In this document: positions 23,206 to 31,193 of the stretch, piece after piece
How the letters are laid out: each line of letters begins with the position of its first letter
Numbering within the stretch: position 1 is the first letter of the stretch
Assembly: GCA_017745235.1 (NCBI GenBank)
Contig: JAGHZU010000005.1
Location: forward strand, 124,001-188,000
DNA: 64,000 nt
Reading direction: 5' to 3'
Source: Caulobacter sp.
Lineage (GTDB): Bacteria; Pseudomonadota; Alphaproteobacteria; Caulobacterales; Caulobacteraceae
Notes under the pieces: model-generated
What the model was told of the DNA's origin: nothing
Seen by the model: only the letters and a program-made list of their open reading frames with translations
Database searches by the model: none
Position numbers and translations under genes: made by a program

Positions 23206-23643
23206 CTAAGCCGACGGCGGTGATGGCGGCGCAGGTCTCCGCTTCCAGATCCGCGAAAAGGGCGGCGGGCCGACCAGGAAGACGAGCGCAGCGCCGGTCA
23301 GAACAACCCCGGTCAAGCCAGCGAAGGCGGCTGTCAGGAACGGGGCCATAACGCCCCAGTCCCAGGCCATGACCTGGCCCTGTTCATCGGACCATCGATG
23401 GTTCAATCGCATCACGAGCAGCACCATGAGCACCGCGCCAGCGATATAGACCGTCGAGGCGGACCCAATCGCGATCCATCGCGGGAAAGCCGGCCCGAGC
23501 GGATAGTGCGCGAAGGCGGCCTTGTCCTCGGGGGACGCCGCAGTAGCTGGCCCGGCGGTGCGACGCATGTGTCGCAAGGTGAAGACCTGTGCGGTCGCCA
23601 GAAGCAAGAGCACCGCAAGGGTGGCGACCAGGGCCGGCCGCAT
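23206..23643 (-). CDS. Small three-span membrane protein
   Basis: A 145-residue protein of unknown family with hydrophobic segments at about 4-22 (LVATLAVLLLLATAQVFTL), 58-82 (IAIGSASTVYIAGAVLMVLLVM) and 98-128 (MAPFLTAAFAGLTGVVLTGAALVFLVG). The tail is proline-rich. A strong ribosome-binding site (GGAGG, four bases before ATG) lies within the upstream gene, supporting an independent start at 23643. The upstream ORF overlaps it by 232 bases in another frame, probably because that gene has lost its proper stop. It is likely cotranscribed with that gene. Confidence 0.6.
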   Translation of the reverse strand: MRPALVATLAVLLLLATAQVFTLRHMRRTAGPATAASPEDKAAFAHYPLGPAFPRWIAIGSASTVYIAGAVLMVLLVMRLNHRWSDEQGQVMAWDWGVMAPFLTAAFAGLTGVVLTGAALVFLVGPPPFSRIWKRRPAPPSPPSA

Positions 23644-24371
23644 GGGACCTCCAGCTTGATCAGCGGAACCTCGAACTTGGCGTCGCCACGTTTGGCCAGC
23701 AGCCGAGCTTCCGCCTCGACGGGCGTCAACGCCTTGAGTTCGTCGTAGTAGGCCACGATGGCGTCGTAAACGAAGGCGTCGGCATTGAAGCCGCCGTTGT
23801 GCAGCCGCGGGCCCAGGATGTCGCCGCGCGTGGCCAACAGTTCATCTCGCCAGGGCACCTGGATGAACTCCACCTCGTCTGAACGTCGCACACGCGCCTG
23901 GCAGCCTGCTGGCTCGCAGATCAAAGCCACGCGGTCAGGCGTATCGGCGCAGACCTTTTCTCTCAGGACGTCGACATCGGGCGTCCGGACGCGGATGGTC
24001 TTTTCGTCGTTCGGCGCGCCCGGCGCCTGATAGCCGACGTCAGCCAAGATCTGCCTGATGGGCGTCCCGCTGTAGTCGATCGCCTCCACTCCCTCCATAT
24101 CTGGGAAAGCTCTGGTCGCGATCGTTCGGTCCGCACAGTTGGCCAGCACCTCACGCGCCTCCTGGCGGGCTCTATCGACACGCTCGCCCATCTCTCCCCA
24201 GAGGACGTCCTCGGTGACGACCGGATCGCGCAGCGGCCGGATCTGGTCGATGGCCTTGAGCACCTGGGCCGTGTCGGTCTCGGCGCTGAGCAGCAGGATC
24301 GCAGCGAAGATCGCCCCGACGTAGGTCCAGAGCAGCTTCGTGGCGCCCTCGGTGATCGATTGCTGAGCCAT
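23412..24371 (-). CDS. Membrane-anchored protein of unknown function, 3' end out of frame
   Basis: A 319-residue ORF. Residues 1-242 look like a real protein: one membrane segment at about 12-30 (LLWTYVGAIFAAILLLSA), then a soluble, probably periplasmic domain with cysteines at CADRT, VCADTPDRVALICEPAGCQARVRRSDEVEF. From about 23643 downward the last 76 residues turn into Arg/Pro/Ser/Cys-rich text, exactly where the next gene begins in another frame. So the true C-terminus is probably near residue 242, lost by a frameshift or point mutation. The ATG at 24371 has a GAGG ribosome-binding site. I do not recognise the family; the pair with the 23206 gene may form a membrane complex. Confidence 0.55.
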   Translation of the reverse strand: MAQQSITEGATKLLWTYVGAIFAAILLLSAETDTAQVLKAIDQIRPLRDPVVTEDVLWGEMGERVDRARQEAREVLANCADRTIATRAFPDMEGVEAIDYSGTPIRQILADVGYQAPGAPNDEKTIRVRTPDVDVLREKVCADTPDRVALICEPAGCQARVRRSDEVEFIQVPWRDELLATRGDILGPRLHNGGFNADAFVYDAIVAYYDELKALTPVEAEARLLAKRGDAKFEVPLIKLEVPCGRPWSPPLRCSCFWRPHRSSPCDTCVAPPGQLLRRPPRTRPPSRTIRSGRLSRDGSRLGPPRRSISLARCSWCCS

Positions 24372-24523
24372 GGCGGCCTCATCTGGGCTCGCCGGCCTGC
24401 GCCCGGCGATGAAACCAAAGTTCCAACGCTACGAGCTTCACCATAGGTCGAATAGCGGCCGGACTCAACGCAAAGAACACCGTTCGGCGACGTGTCCGAC
24501 CGCTCAGTGAAATCCCTCTTGCC

Positions 24524-25180
24524 TCAGGTCGCTGGCGCGATCGGCCAGGCCGAACCCAGGATGATCGAGCAGAAGTTCTGGCGCTGGAAGTTGTCCGGAT
24601 CCTTCAGCGCCAGGACGTCAGCCTTCACGTTGCCGAACGTGGTGTCGGGCTTGTGGGCAATGCCTTCGGCGAAGTGATCGATGATCCCTTCCTTGAAGTT
24701 GGGCTCGCGCGGATGGCAGGCGCAGACCTGATGGCGATGCTCGGGGCTGAACGCATGGAAGTCGATGCCCAGCACATCCATTTCGACCCCGGCGGTGACC
24801 AGCGCCACGGTCGGGCGCATGTGCTCAGGCACGCCGGGCGTGGTGTGCAGCGCGATCGAGGCCCAGACATCGTCGACGTCGCGCTCTGGCAAGCCGTAGG
24901 CCTTGAGGAAGTCTCGCGCGGCATGGGCGCCGTCGACCTCAAACCGCAGGTCCGGGCTCGAGTAGGTCTTGGTCAGCCCCACGTCGTGGAACATCGCACC
25001 AATGTAGAGCAGCTCCGGATCGTACTTCAGCCCACGACGCTCGCCCGCCAGGGCGCCCCACAGGAAGACCCGTCGGCTGTGGTTGTAGAGCAGATCGTCC
25101 TCGACATCGCGGACCAGGTCGGTCGCGGCCTTGGCCATGGCGCTGTCGGGAATACGGATGCCGGCGATGATCTCGGTCAT
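24524..25180 (-). CDS. HD-domain metal-dependent hydrolase
   Basis: A 218-residue HD-superfamily protein. Metal-site motifs: His in LLYNHSRRVFLWGAL (about 31-45), the HD pair in LLYIGAMFHDVGLTKTY (about 55-71) and later histidines in HAARDFLKAYGLP and ASIALHTTPGVPEHMRP. Residues HAFSPEHRHQVCACHPREPNFKEGIIDHFAEG follow. It resembles the cyanamide-hydratase-like HD proteins in layout, but the substrate cannot be assigned. The ATG at 25180 is chosen because upstream text is shadow. The divergent GlxA-type regulator starts 153 bases away, so they probably share a promoter region and form a regulator-target pair. Confidence 0.75.
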   Translation of the reverse strand: MTEIIAGIRIPDSAMAKAATDLVRDVEDDLLYNHSRRVFLWGALAGERRGLKYDPELLYIGAMFHDVGLTKTYSSPDLRFEVDGAHAARDFLKAYGLPERDVDDVWASIALHTTPGVPEHMRPTVALVTAGVEMDVLGIDFHAFSPEHRHQVCACHPREPNFKEGIIDHFAEGIAHKPDTTFGNVKADVLALKDPDNFQRQNFCSIILGSAWPIAPAT

Positions 25181-25333
25181 GAAGAGGTTCCTTGGAAAGG
25201 CCGCGTGACGGCGAACGCCGTCGGCGCATTTGTTGTCCTCCGCCGCCCCATCGGAACCAACGCGCCGGGACCGTCGTCCGCGGACATCCGCACGTCGATT
25301 GCGGCCAAGCTGGCCTGCCCCTATCTGCGACCC

Positions 25334-26302
25334 ATGCCGATCCGGAAAATAGCTCTCGTCGTCCATGATGGCGTACAGGCCCTCGATGTCGCCGGCCCCG
25401 CCGATGTGTTCGCCGAAGCCAACGCTTTCAGCCCGCCGGAGGACGCCTACGAGGTGATGGTGGTCGCGCCGACCCTGGCGCCGGTCCGGACCTCGAACGG
25501 ATCCAGAATCCTGCCCGACCGAGCCTACGCCGATCCCATCGATGACCTGGACATCGTGCTGGTCTCGGGCGGTCCGAGCCTTCCGCTCGCGGGCGCTGAT
25601 GCCGCTACATCGCGGTGGCTGCAATCTGTCGCGGTGGGGCCCGGCGTAGTCGGCTCGGTCTGCACCGGCGCCTTCAGCCTTGGCCATGCCGGCCTGCTGG
25701 ACGGCCGGCGGGTGACCACCCACTGGCAGGACGCCAGGCGCCTTGCCGCGCTTTTCCCCGCCGCCCAGGTCTTAGAAGACCTCATCTTCATCTGGGATGA
25801 GAAGCTGGTCACCTCCGCCGGCGTCACCGCCGGCATCGACCTCGCCTTAGCGATCGTCTCGCGCAATGACGGGCCGGAGATCGCCCGCCTGGTGGCCAAG
25901 CGTCTTGTAGTGGTCGCCCAGCGCCAAGGCGGGCAGTCACAGTTCAGTCCCTTCCTGACGGCGGCGGCCGAGCCCTCCTCCCCGGTCGCTCGCGCCCAGG
26001 ACTATCTGATGGGCCACCTCAGCGCGCGGCCGACGGTCAAGGCGCTGGCGGCGGCGATCGGCGCCAGCCCGAGACATCTGTCGCGGCTGTTCTTGGCCGA
26101 GACGGGGGTGACGCCTCAGGAGTTCATCGATCGCGCGCGGATCGACGCGGCCCGCAATCGGCTCGAGGCCAGCGACCAGGCGCTCAAGGCGGTTGCCTTT
26201 GATTGTGGGTTCGGCACGCCCGACCGGATGCGCTTGGTATTCGAGCGCCGATTGGGCGTCTCGCCGGCTCAATATCGGCGGAGCTTTCGCGGCGGGGGAT
26301 AG
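25334..26302 (+). CDS. GlxA-type AraC regulator with DJ-1/PfpI domain
   Basis: A 322-residue regulator: an N-terminal DJ-1/PfpI-like domain (IALVVHDGVQALDVAGPADVFAEAN, then VGSVCTGAFSLGHAGLLDGRRVTTHW with the nucleophile-elbow Cys) at about 5-190, and a C-terminal AraC double HTH (SARPTVKALAAAIGASPRHLSRLFLAETGVTPQEFIDRARIDAARNRLE and KAVAFDCGFGTPDRMRLVFERRLGVSPAQYRR). It probably senses a small molecule and controls the divergent HD gene. The ATG at 25334 (MPIRKIALVVHDG) is the family start; longer upstream reading overlaps the HD gene and is not coding. Confidence 0.88.
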   Translation: MPIRKIALVVHDGVQALDVAGPADVFAEANAFSPPEDAYEVMVVAPTLAPVRTSNGSRILPDRAYADPIDDLDIVLVSGGPSLPLAGADAATSRWLQSVAVGPGVVGSVCTGAFSLGHAGLLDGRRVTTHWQDARRLAALFPAAQVLEDLIFIWDEKLVTSAGVTAGIDLALAIVSRNDGPEIARLVAKRLVVVAQRQGGQSQFSPFLTAAAEPSSPVARAQDYLMGHLSARPTVKALAAAIGASPRHLSRLFLAETGVTPQEFIDRARIDAARNRLEASDQALKAVAFDCGFGTPDRMRLVFERRLGVSPAQYRRSFRGGG

Positions 26303-26434
26303 ACGATCTCCGCGCAGGTGCTTGCAGTGCAACCGAACGTTCGGAGCAATCTTGCTTGCATCCAGCGTTGTGGGCCACCAAGCTACGCCATGGCGTGTGT
26401 TCAGAGTCGAGCGCCCGCATCGGGCGACCTGACA

Positions 26435-27838
26435 ATGAAGACACTTCCGCCAATCAAGGCCACGGCTGAACAGCTTCCCTTGATCAGCCAGAACCGATTT
26501 GGCGTAGAGGTTATCCGAGGAGCCGCAGGTAGCGGCAAGACGTCGACCGCTCTGCTCCGACTGCGCTCGCTCAGCTACATGTTCGAAGAACGGCTGCAGC
26601 GCGAGGGGATCAATCGGCCGGTTAGAATCCTGGTTCTTACGTTCAATCGGACGCTCAAAGGCTACGTAACTGCTCTAGCGGAGGAGCAGATTAAGAATGT
26701 CGGATCGACCATATTGATCGATACATTCGCGGCGTGGGCCGTCTCCGTTCTTGGAAATCGGGACATTCTCTCGGATGAAAAGCGCGAGTCCTTTATACGT
26801 GCACAGCGGCACGACACAGCCCTCACTTCAGACTATCTAGTAAAGGAAGTCGATTACCTTCTTGGCAGGTTCGCGGAAGCCGATATCGATTCATATCTCA
26901 CCGCAGAGCGAACGGGACGAGGACTTGCACCGCGCGTAGATCGAGAAGCGCGAGAGAAAATACTGAACAATGTCGTCAGACCCTATGCGGCCTGGAAGTC
27001 TGCGAACAACCTGTCGGATTGGAACGACCTCGCCGTAGAGATGTCTAAGACGCAGAGAAAGCAGCATTTAGACATCGTTGTTGTGGATGAGGCTCAGGAT
27101 TTCTCAGCTAATCAACTCCGAGCAATTGCGCACCACATTGCCGGCGACCACGCGGTTACGTTCGTCATCGATACTGTCCAGCGCATCTATGCGCGTGGTT
27201 TCACCTGGCAGGAAACCGGGTTTGAGATAAGGGCGAACCGCTACCACACACTGAAGGCCAATCATCGCAACACGGTCGAGATTGCCAAATTTGCGGCCGG
27301 CGTTCTTGACGGGCTCGCAGTAGACGACGACGGGGCGCTTCCCAACCTACAAGCTGCCGCCCGCCATGGCGCAACGCCGATTTTGCTAAGAGGGAAATAT
27401 TCTGCGCAGCTTAAGTGGGCAACAGACTACATAAAGAAGCACATTGATCTAAACACCGAGAGTGTTGGATTTCTCCAGCCAGCGGGGAAAGGCTTTCTAG
27501 ACCCACTAAAGGCCCACCTCGCCGCCCAGAAACTTCCCTTTGTCGATATTACAAGAAAGCCCGATTGGCCGATCGGGCCAGTCAACATCGCAGTTTCGAC
27601 CTTCCACTCGGCGAAAGGTCTGGAATTCGATCACGTGTTCATACTGGGGCTTTCTACGGCAAACACCCATAAGGTGGACGAGGCCAGCGACGACCAAATC
27701 TCGGTGATGCGCAGACTTTTCGCGGTAGCGATCGCGCGCGCCAGAGAGACTGTGATTTTGGGGTGCAAAGGAGGCGAGGAGTCCTTCCTGGTGGATCACC
27801 TAAAGACCGGCACCTTCACTTCGCTGAACGTGCCATGA
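26435..27838 (+). CDS. Short superfamily I (UvrD/Rep-like) helicase
   Basis: A 467-residue helicase-like ATPase, shorter than UvrD (about 700). Walker A GAAGSGKT is at 29-36, motif Ia is ILVLTFNRTLKGYV, Walker B is VVVDEAQDF at about 215-223, and the C-terminal motifs include ANHRNTVEI and FHSAKGLEFDHVFILGL, then VAIARARETVIL. The 2B-type insertions are reduced. It overlaps darT by four bases (ATGA at 27835), so translation is coupled. The three-gene island is noticeably more AT-rich than everything around it, a sign of separate acquisition. It may sense or process damaged or invading DNA for the ADP-ribosylation module; this is inference from the neighbours. The ATG at 26435 is chosen because upstream residues look random. 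Confidence 0.82.
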   Translation: MKTLPPIKATAEQLPLISQNRFGVEVIRGAAGSGKTSTALLRLRSLSYMFEERLQREGINRPVRILVLTFNRTLKGYVTALAEEQIKNVGSTILIDTFAAWAVSVLGNRDILSDEKRESFIRAQRHDTALTSDYLVKEVDYLLGRFAEADIDSYLTAERTGRGLAPRVDREAREKILNNVVRPYAAWKSANNLSDWNDLAVEMSKTQRKQHLDIVVVDEAQDFSANQLRAIAHHIAGDHAVTFVIDTVQRIYARGFTWQETGFEIRANRYHTLKANHRNTVEIAKFAAGVLDGLAVDDDGALPNLQAAARHGATPILLRGKYSAQLKWATDYIKKHIDLNTESVGFLQPAGKGFLDPLKAHLAAQKLPFVDITRKPDWPIGPVNIAVSTFHSAKGLEFDHVFILGLSTANTHKVDEASDDQISVMRRLFAVAIARARETVILGCKGGEESFLVDHLKTGTFTSLNVP

Positions 27839-28494
27839 CTATAGCCCAGAAAATTGCAGATGCCGGCATCACCGAGATCGTCCACTTCACGACGAACCGA
27901 GGGATAGTTGGCATGCTCGCTGAGGGAGGCGTACTGTCGCGTCGCGCATTGCCTGCGAACAGCTACCTAGAAAATGTAGCCTACAACAACGCGAAATTTC
28001 GACCGGAGGACTCTGCCTATTTCGACAAGTCGGCCGATTGGCTCGACTATGTGAACCTATCTATTAGCGAGATCAATCGATCGTTCTTTGATTACTCAAA
28101 GAACTGGCACAGAAACGCGGACGTCTGGTGGCTAATTCTGTCGTTCGACGCCGGGATAGCGAGCGATCCTGGCGTCTTTTTTGGAACCACTAACAACAAA
28201 TATGAGCATTGTGTCCGTGGCGAAGGGGAAGCTGGCTTCGCGGCCCTATTCGCAGACCCGGTGCGGCGCCGGCCGGGCTGGGTTGCGCGGCGCCTTATGC
28301 GCGGACCGCAATTGACCACATGCCAACAGGCCGAAGTGCTATACCCTTCACGCCTGAGCCTAGACGGACTCAAACGGGTCTACGTTGGCGAAAGCGACCA
28401 CTACGACGTCGTGCGCGGGTGGTTGCGAGAGTTCGAAAAGCCGGAAGTCGAAGTTGTCATTGAGCCAAATAAGTTCAACGGGGTCCCAAATTGA
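27835..28494 (+). CDS. darT: DarT-type DNA ADP-ribosyltransferase
   Basis: A 219-residue protein of the DarT (DUF4433) family. Recognisable parts: IVHFTTNRGIVGML (His17 and Thr19-20 of the NAD pocket), WLDYVNLSISEINRSFF at about 69-85, WHRNADVWWLILSFD at about 91-105, GTTNNKYEHC, and TTCQQAEVLYPSRL, where Glu167 is the likely catalytic glutamate. Family members transfer ADP-ribose from NAD to thymidine in single-stranded DNA and are toxic unless the modification is removed. The usual partner is the macro-domain DarG. Here the next gene is instead an ADP-ribosylglycohydrolase, 13 bases downstream, and a helicase is coupled upstream. AT-richer codon use than neighbours. Confidence 0.85.
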   Translation: MTIAQKIADAGITEIVHFTTNRGIVGMLAEGGVLSRRALPANSYLENVAYNNAKFRPEDSAYFDKSADWLDYVNLSISEINRSFFDYSKNWHRNADVWWLILSFDAGIASDPGVFFGTTNNKYEHCVRGEGEAGFAALFADPVRRRPGWVARRLMRGPQLTTCQQAEVLYPSRLSLDGLKRVYVGESDHYDVVRGWLREFEKPEVEVVIEPNKFNGVPN

Positions 28495-28507
28495 TCGCGG
28501 TGCAGCC

Positions 28508-30208
28508 ATGATGAGCGCGCGACCGAATCTTGAGCGCGCGATCGTAAACTCTGCGCTTTGGGCGGCTGCGGGCGATGCTGTTGGCTGGATCACCGAGCTC
28601 GTGGACGGCGCTGGCGTTCGCCGCCGGATCGGCGCGGATCGCATTAGAGAGGTCGTCGCCTGGGATCGGATGATAGGCGGGCGGAACGGCGTCAATGTCC
28701 GTTTGCCGGCTGGTACCTACTCGGATGACACGCAGCTGCGCCTCTCTGTAAGCAGATCGATCCGGGGAAATGGCGTTTTCGATCCGGAGGCGTTCGCCAA
28801 AATCGAACTCACGGTTTGGCAAAACTACGCACTCGGCGCAGGCCGAGGAAGTAAAGCAGCAGCCACGAACCTTTCGCGATCTGATACCAATTGGTTCTCG
28901 AATTTCTTCAGGGTCAAAGACCTCGACTACATGGCGGGTGGCGGTAACGGTGCAGCGATGCGCGTCCAGCCCCATGCCTGGGCGATGCGCGGCGAGATCG
29001 AAGGGCTTATCTTGGATGTGGCGCGTAATTCGCTCGTCACTCACGGTGCGATGCATGGGTTAGTAGGCGCACTATTGCACGCACTTGCCCTGAATTATGC
29101 GATCGCAAGCGGCGAGGTGCCGCAGATCCGACAGCTCCACGAGTTCCTGTCAGCGATTGAAGCGCTTCCCGAAATACTTGGCGAAGATCGCCAGTTGTCG
29201 GCTTTTTGGCTGCCTGCATGGGAGAACGAAGCGAGAGGAAGTCTAGCTGAAGCTCTCAGCGCCCACCTTACGGAAATCCATGCGGATATCGATCGCATCC
29301 AGCCGCTTGTGCGCGTTGGCGATTTTTCGAGGTACGGAGAGATAATCGAGGCGATTGGAGCATTCGAACCCAATCTTCGCGGATCTGGATCCAAAACTGC
29401 CCTCGCTTCGTGCGCGCTCGCAATAATCGCTTCGGAGGCCGGCCCCGAGGCCGCCGTCATCGAGAGCGCGAACACATTGATGAGCGACACCGACACTATC
29501 GGAACGATGGTGGGAGCAATCCTGGGCGCCACAAGGGATGAACAACCGACCTGGGAGATCCAAGATCGGGAGTACATCATTCGCGAGGCAAAGCGGCTGG
29601 CCGAGATCCGGCACGGCGCAACTACCGATGGCTTTGCCTATCCCGACGTCACGACTTGGATGCCGCCACAGACACAGGCTGACGCCGTAGGCGTAGTCGA
29701 TCGCGCTCACCTGGCTCTCGCCGGACTGGGGGAATTGACCCCTGTCGGAACCGAGTACCAAACGAAAGACGCCATCTGGCAATGGATGGCGTTGCCTTTC
29801 GGTCAAACAATCCTGGCAAAGCGTCGGCCCAATCCGAAACGGCTCAACGCAAACCTCCTGCCACGTGGACGCGTCAATCACGCGCCGCCATCCGCTCCGA
29901 ATGCCGGCCCGGCGGTTACGTCAGCATCTCAGGAGCAGCGACAACCGCGCTTGCCTCTAAATACTGAGCCCCTGCGCTCCGTCGTCGAAGCGCCCTCCCA
30001 GAATGCCCCACCTCGACAGCGGGATGCACGCAGACCATTCACGCTTGATGACTTGGCGGATGAGGTAATTCGGTCAAATTTCGACCCAGTCATTCTCGGG
30101 CGAAACTTCAATCGCGTGATTTTTACCTACGAGTCGACCGACATGGCGGTCGCCTTTTCATCGATTATCGCGAAAGCCCAGATTACTCGTTTGCGCAAAG
30201 CGAAGTAA
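28508..30208 (+). CDS. ADP-ribosylglycohydrolase (ARH/DraG fold) with C-terminal extension
   Basis: A 566-residue protein. Residues 10-345 form an ADP-ribosylglycohydrolase: AAAGDAVGW at 19-27, the metal-binding TYSDDT at 70-75, GGGNGAAMRV at 144-153, THGAMHG at 178-184 and the second metal motif SDTDT at 326-330. These enzymes use two Mg ions to remove ADP-ribose. Residues about 350-435 hold an extra module (FAYPDVTTWMPPQTQADAVGVV, then DAIWQWMALPFGQTILAKRR), followed by a Pro/Gln-rich linker and a small C-terminal domain from about 510 (FTLDDLADEVIRSNFDPVILGRNFNRVIF) that I do not recognise. Position directly after darT suggests that it is the antidote, replacing DarG. Start could also be the next ATG at 28511. 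Confidence 0.82.
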   Translation: MMSARPNLERAIVNSALWAAAGDAVGWITELVDGAGVRRRIGADRIREVVAWDRMIGGRNGVNVRLPAGTYSDDTQLRLSVSRSIRGNGVFDPEAFAKIELTVWQNYALGAGRGSKAAATNLSRSDTNWFSNFFRVKDLDYMAGGGNGAAMRVQPHAWAMRGEIEGLILDVARNSLVTHGAMHGLVGALLHALALNYAIASGEVPQIRQLHEFLSAIEALPEILGEDRQLSAFWLPAWENEARGSLAEALSAHLTEIHADIDRIQPLVRVGDFSRYGEIIEAIGAFEPNLRGSGSKTALASCALAIIASEAGPEAAVIESANTLMSDTDTIGTMVGAILGATRDEQPTWEIQDREYIIREAKRLAEIRHGATTDGFAYPDVTTWMPPQTQADAVGVVDRAHLALAGLGELTPVGTEYQTKDAIWQWMALPFGQTILAKRRPNPKRLNANLLPRGRVNHAPPSAPNAGPAVTSASQEQRQPRLPLNTEPLRSVVEAPSQNAPPRQRDARRPFTLDDLADEVIRSNFDPVILGRNFNRVIFTYESTDMAVAFSSIIAKAQITRLRKAK

Positions 30209-30226
30209 CAAATCGCGCCGTGGAGC

Positions 30227-30260
30227 TGAGGCGGGGCAAGCCGCCGCCCGCCCCGGCTCA
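30227..30260. terminator. Bidirectional hairpin between the island and the NTase-HEPN gene
   Basis: TGAGGCGGGGC (30227-30237) pairs with GCCCCGGCTCA (30250-30260) with one mismatch. It sits between the convergent stops of the glycohydrolase (30208) and the nucleotidyltransferase gene (30258, slightly overlapped), the expected place for a shared terminator. There is no long T-run on either side. Confidence 0.5.
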
Positions 30261-31193
30261 GGCTGCCGCCACGCGCAAATCAGCCAAGCGCGCTTCGGCA
30301 AGATCCTGCACCCGCGACCTCAGGACGCCGATCCGCTCCTCCAGCCAGGACAGCTCGTCGGTGGTGATCCGGTAGTGGCGCGAGTAGCGCGCCTTTACAT
30401 AGGCCGCGCGGATCAGCTCGTAGCAGCGCTTCTGGAACTTGCTGTCGGTCGGCCAGACCTGGGCCAGCGTTGGATCCAGACTCTCGGCAAGCTTTCGTAG
30501 CTGGTTCAGGCTGTGGGTCTTGGGGCTATAGAGAGTTAGGACGAGAAAGAGCGTGTGGTAGAAGCGCTCTGTAGCCTGATGCAGTTCGAACGCCGCCTTC
30601 TTTGACCAAGCACTGCCCCTGGCGATGTGCTCTCTCCCGGTTTCAAGAAACTGGTCTGCACTCTCAAGCCATTCTGAATAGTATTCCTGGCTCTCCTTCA
30701 GCGCGTCGGCTGGAGTGAGCGGGGTTGGTTCTGCGAACGGGTGATCCGGCTCTTCGAACAAAACGATGCCGTCACGGACGATGTCCATGAAGAAGTACCG
30801 TCCCAACTTAAGCTGGGCGTTCACGTCGTCGAGGTCGTGGTAGATCAGGCTGACCGGCGTGCGCAGGTGTTGACCCGAGGCCAGGGCTTCGAGCAGCCCC
30901 TCCTCGGCCTTACCCCAAAATTCCGGAACGTCCGTCAGGTCCTCGTCGCTGACCACGACGAGAATGTCGTAGTCGGAGAAGTACCGGCCAACCGGATCTT
31001 CCACCCAGTCGTTGCGCGCATAGCTGCCGAACAGAATGATCTTGAGCAGGCGCCCGTCGCGTAGTCGCGGCGCCGTCCGGCGAGCTTGGGCTTCGGCGAA
31101 GTTCGCCCGCAGGGTGTCGACCACGAACTTCAGTTCTTGCCGCTTGCCGGCCGGGAGGTGGTCGAGACGCCTGTTCATCGGAGCCAGTTTCAT
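30258..31193 (-). CDS. Nucleotidyltransferase-HEPN fusion protein
   Basis: A 311-residue protein. The N-terminal minimal nucleotidyltransferase has GSYARND at 56-62 and the acidic pair in SDYDILV at 73-79. The C-terminal helical HEPN-like domain (about 165-311) contains AAFELHQATERFYHTLFLVLTLY and KARYSRHYRIT. In many bacteria MNT and HEPN form a two-gene toxin-antitoxin pair in which MNT AMPylates the HEPN RNase; here both are one chain. The clean HEPN R-x4-6-H motif is not obvious, only R-Y-S-R-H, so RNase activity is uncertain. Fused forms are common on mobile elements as orphan genes. Start is the ATG at 31193, with an alternative at 31178. It is convergent with the DarT island. Confidence 0.75.
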   Translation of the reverse strand: MKLAPMNRRLDHLPAGKRQELKFVVDTLRANFAEAQARRTAPRLRDGRLLKIILFGSYARNDWVEDPVGRYFSDYDILVVVSDEDLTDVPEFWGKAEEGLLEALASGQHLRTPVSLIYHDLDDVNAQLKLGRYFFMDIVRDGIVLFEEPDHPFAEPTPLTPADALKESQEYYSEWLESADQFLETGREHIARGSAWSKKAAFELHQATERFYHTLFLVLTLYSPKTHSLNQLRKLAESLDPTLAQVWPTDSKFQKRCYELIRAAYVKARYSRHYRITTDELSWLEERIGVLRSRVQDLAEARLADLRVAAA

